Below are positions 33,413 through 34,758 of a stretch of 34,758 nucleotides of DNA, piece by piece. Both the position numbers and the translations under genes were made by a program. The notes beneath the pieces were generated by a model. It searched no databases, was not told where the DNA came from, and worked only from the letters and a program-made list of their open reading frames with translations. The first letter of the stretch is position 1. Every line of letters starts with the position of its first letter. Source of the stretch: RGIG1828 sp045592485 (GTDB lineage: Bacteria > Bacillota > Clostridia > UMGS1810); assembly GCA_045592485.1 (NCBI GenBank), contig JAZNUS010000125.1, forward strand, positions 1 through 34,758. The letters are read 5' to 3'.

Positions 33413-34758
33413 TTGAAAAGGTTTTTTAAAAGTTTTGGAATCTGGATTCTTTTGATTGTTGTTTTGTTCAGTGTTTACTCACTGATAGATTTTCCAGGAT
33501 TAAATGAATCTATTGATTTTTCAGAATTAGTAAATGAAATCAACGAAGGAAATGTAACAAAATTAAGCTATAAAGACAATATTGTCACTATAGAAACAAA
33601 TGAAAAAAACAAATATGATGAATACATTATAAAAACATGCTACCTGCCTTCACTGGATATGCTCTATATCCATGCCGGAGACGCTTTAAAAGAACAGGTA
33701 AACGACAATAAGATTAAAATCATAACTCCCGAGCCCGAAAGCTACCCATGGTTTTTATCTATGCTTCCGACAATATTACTTCTGGTTGTTATGATTGGTT
33801 TTTGGATTATGATGTTCAAACAATCCGGTGGTTCAGGAAGAGGAGCTATGAGCTTTGGCAAAAGCAAAGCCAAAATGCATAGCAGTGAAAAAAACACAGT
33901 AACATTTGCAGATGTTGCGGGAGCTGATGCCGAGAAAGAAGAACTCGAAGAAATTGTTGAATTTCTCCGGGCCCCTCAAAAATTCCAGGCTCTCGGTGCG
34001 AAAATTCCCAGAGGCGTTTTGCTTGTGGGACCTCCGGGAACAGGAAAGACATTACTTGCCAAAGCCGTAGCCGGAGAGGCGAAAGTCCCCTTCTTTTCAA
34101 TAAGCGGTTCGGATTTTGTTGAAATGTTTGTTGGTGTTGGTGCGTCCAGAGTAAGAGATTTATTTGAGCAGGCAAAGAAATCATCTCCGAGCATTATTTT
34201 TATCGATGAAATTGATGCTGTGGGCAGACAAAGAGGTGCAGGTCTTGGTGGTGGTCACGATGAGCGTGAACAAACCCTTAACCAGTTGCTTGTGGAAATG
34301 GACGGATTTTCTGTTAATCAAGGCGTAATTGTTATTGCTGCCACAAACCGTCCCGATATTCTCGACAATGCACTTCTGAGACCCGGAAGATTTGACAGGC
34401 AGGTTGTTGTTGATGTCCCCGATTTGCTGGGTAGAGAAGCAATTCTTAAGGTTCACGCACGAAACAAAAAGCTGGATCCCTCAGTTGATTTATCGGTAAT
34501 TGCAAAAACAACAGCCGGTTTTACCGGAGCAGACCTGGCAAATTTACTTAACGAAGCCGCTTTGCTTGCCGCAAGATACAACCTCAGAACAATTGGTATG
34601 GAAGAAATTGAGAATGCAATGATAAAGGTTGTTGTGGGTACAGAGAAAAAGACACGGGTTATGTCTTTGAAAGAAAAGAAGCTGACTGCATTCCATGAAG
34701 CCGGTCATGCTGTGATATCAAAGCTTTTACCAAGCCAGGACCCTGTTCATCAGATTTC
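33413..34758 (+). CDS. ftsH: ATP-dependent zinc metalloprotease FtsH (3' end outside the window)
   Basis: FtsH is a hexameric membrane AAA+ protease that degrades misfolded membrane proteins and some regulators. The visible 448 codons begin with a short cytoplasmic N-terminus, TM1 (about 8-25) and an extracytoplasmic domain of about 85 residues. TM2 (about 113-137) is followed by a Gly-rich linker and the AAA domain with Walker A GPPGTGKT (206-213), IIFIDEIDAVG (Walker B), and the second region of homology TNRPDILDNALLRPGRFDRQ (split motif, ordinary). The protease domain has just begun, with HEAGH at 428-432. The start is a TTG with GAGGAGG eight bases upstream. The frame is open to the window edge, so roughly 150-200 C-terminal residues are missing. 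It follows hpt by 36 bases. Confidence 0.96.
   Translation, partial: MKRFFKSFGIWILLIVVLFSVYSLIDFPGLNESIDFSELVNEINEGNVTKLSYKDNIVTIETNEKNKYDEYIIKTCYLPSLDMLYIHAGDALKEQVNDNKIKIITPEPESYPWFLSMLPTILLLVVMIGFWIMMFKQSGGSGRGAMSFGKSKAKMHSSEKNTVTFADVAGADAEKEELEEIVEFLRAPQKFQALGAKIPRGVLLVGPPGTGKTLLAKAVAGEAKVPFFSISGSDFVEMFVGVGASRVRDLFEQAKKSSPSIIFIDEIDAVGRQRGAGLGGGHDEREQTLNQLLVEMDGFSVNQGVIVIAATNRPDILDNALLRPGRFDRQVVVDVPDLLGREAILKVHARNKKLDPSVDLSVIAKTTAGFTGADLANLLNEAALLAARYNLRTIGMEEIENAMIKVVVGTEKKTRVMSLKEKKLTAFHEAGHAVISKLLPSQDPVHQI

Noticed and set aside
1..34758. Mobile element, prophage, defence island or CRISPR array
   Set aside because: No transposase, integrase, phage structural gene, restriction or toxin-antitoxin pair, direct-repeat array or tRNA attachment site was found; the genes are chromosomal housekeeping types of uniform composition.

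Overview
The window is AT-rich DNA with Gram-positive signals throughout: strong GGAGG-type ribosome binding sites, frequent TTG and GTG starts, and sigma-A promoters with 17-bp spacers. The gene content (single bifunctional Rel, HPr with His15 and Ser46, GdpP, the tilS-hpt-ftsH order, HemZ, an OpgB-like LTA synthase, and a ThrRS of the divergent clostridial kind) points to a strict or facultative anaerobe of the Clostridia, probably a gut-type Oscillospirales/Eubacteriales relative. The species cannot be read from the sequence. Nearly every base belongs to an ordinary chromosomal gene. I see no rRNA, tRNA, insertion sequence, prophage or CRISPR array, and no gene-free stretch longer than 300 bases; the longest is the 287-nt gap at 11501-11787, which holds two divergent promoters.

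Layout. (1) 1-6600: the tail of an unrecognised gene, an RNase Z gene on the minus strand, then rightward genes for a THUMP rRNA methyltransferase and a MATE exporter, followed by thrS with its own promoter and a DUF5662 protein. (2) 6600-11600, leftward: a membrane-anchored permuted papain-fold protein, an acyl-CoA synthetase-like enzyme, uvrC and an HPr gene. (3) 11700-18500, rightward: recJ, rel, a glyoxalase-II-like MBL hydrolase and hemZ in one tight operon, then a separately promoted DtxR/MntR-family regulator. (4) 18500-22300: an OGG1-type DNA glycosylase (minus), a hemolysin III/PAQR protein (plus) and feoB (minus). (5) 22400-27500: an LTA synthase-like phosphoglycerol transferase (plus), then lepA, an MBL hydrolase and a small DUF378 membrane protein (minus). 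(6) 27600-end: an apparent six-gene operon gdpP-rplI-dnaB-tilS-hpt-ftsH, with ftsH cut by the window edge just after its HEAGH zinc motif.

How the genes fit together. Two second-messenger enzymes are present: Rel for (p)ppGpp and GdpP for c-di-AMP, the latter leading an operon of translation, replication, tRNA-modification, purine-salvage and protease genes. DNA repair is represented by UvrC, RecJ and the OGG1 homologue. HemZ, the metalloregulator and FeoB form a loose iron-related group. Shared AACAT/ATGTT half-sites upstream of the regulator and feoB raise the possibility that one controls the other, but chance is a serious alternative in DNA this AT-rich.

I did not find a clear new multi-gene system. 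The items most worth a second look are the uncharacterised DUF5662 protein with an HD-like pattern of His/Asp residues, the possible metal-responsive operators, the permuted papain-fold membrane protein with no visible ribosome binding site, the divergent ThrRS without a T-box leader, and a possible gene remnant between the LTA synthase-like gene and lepA.
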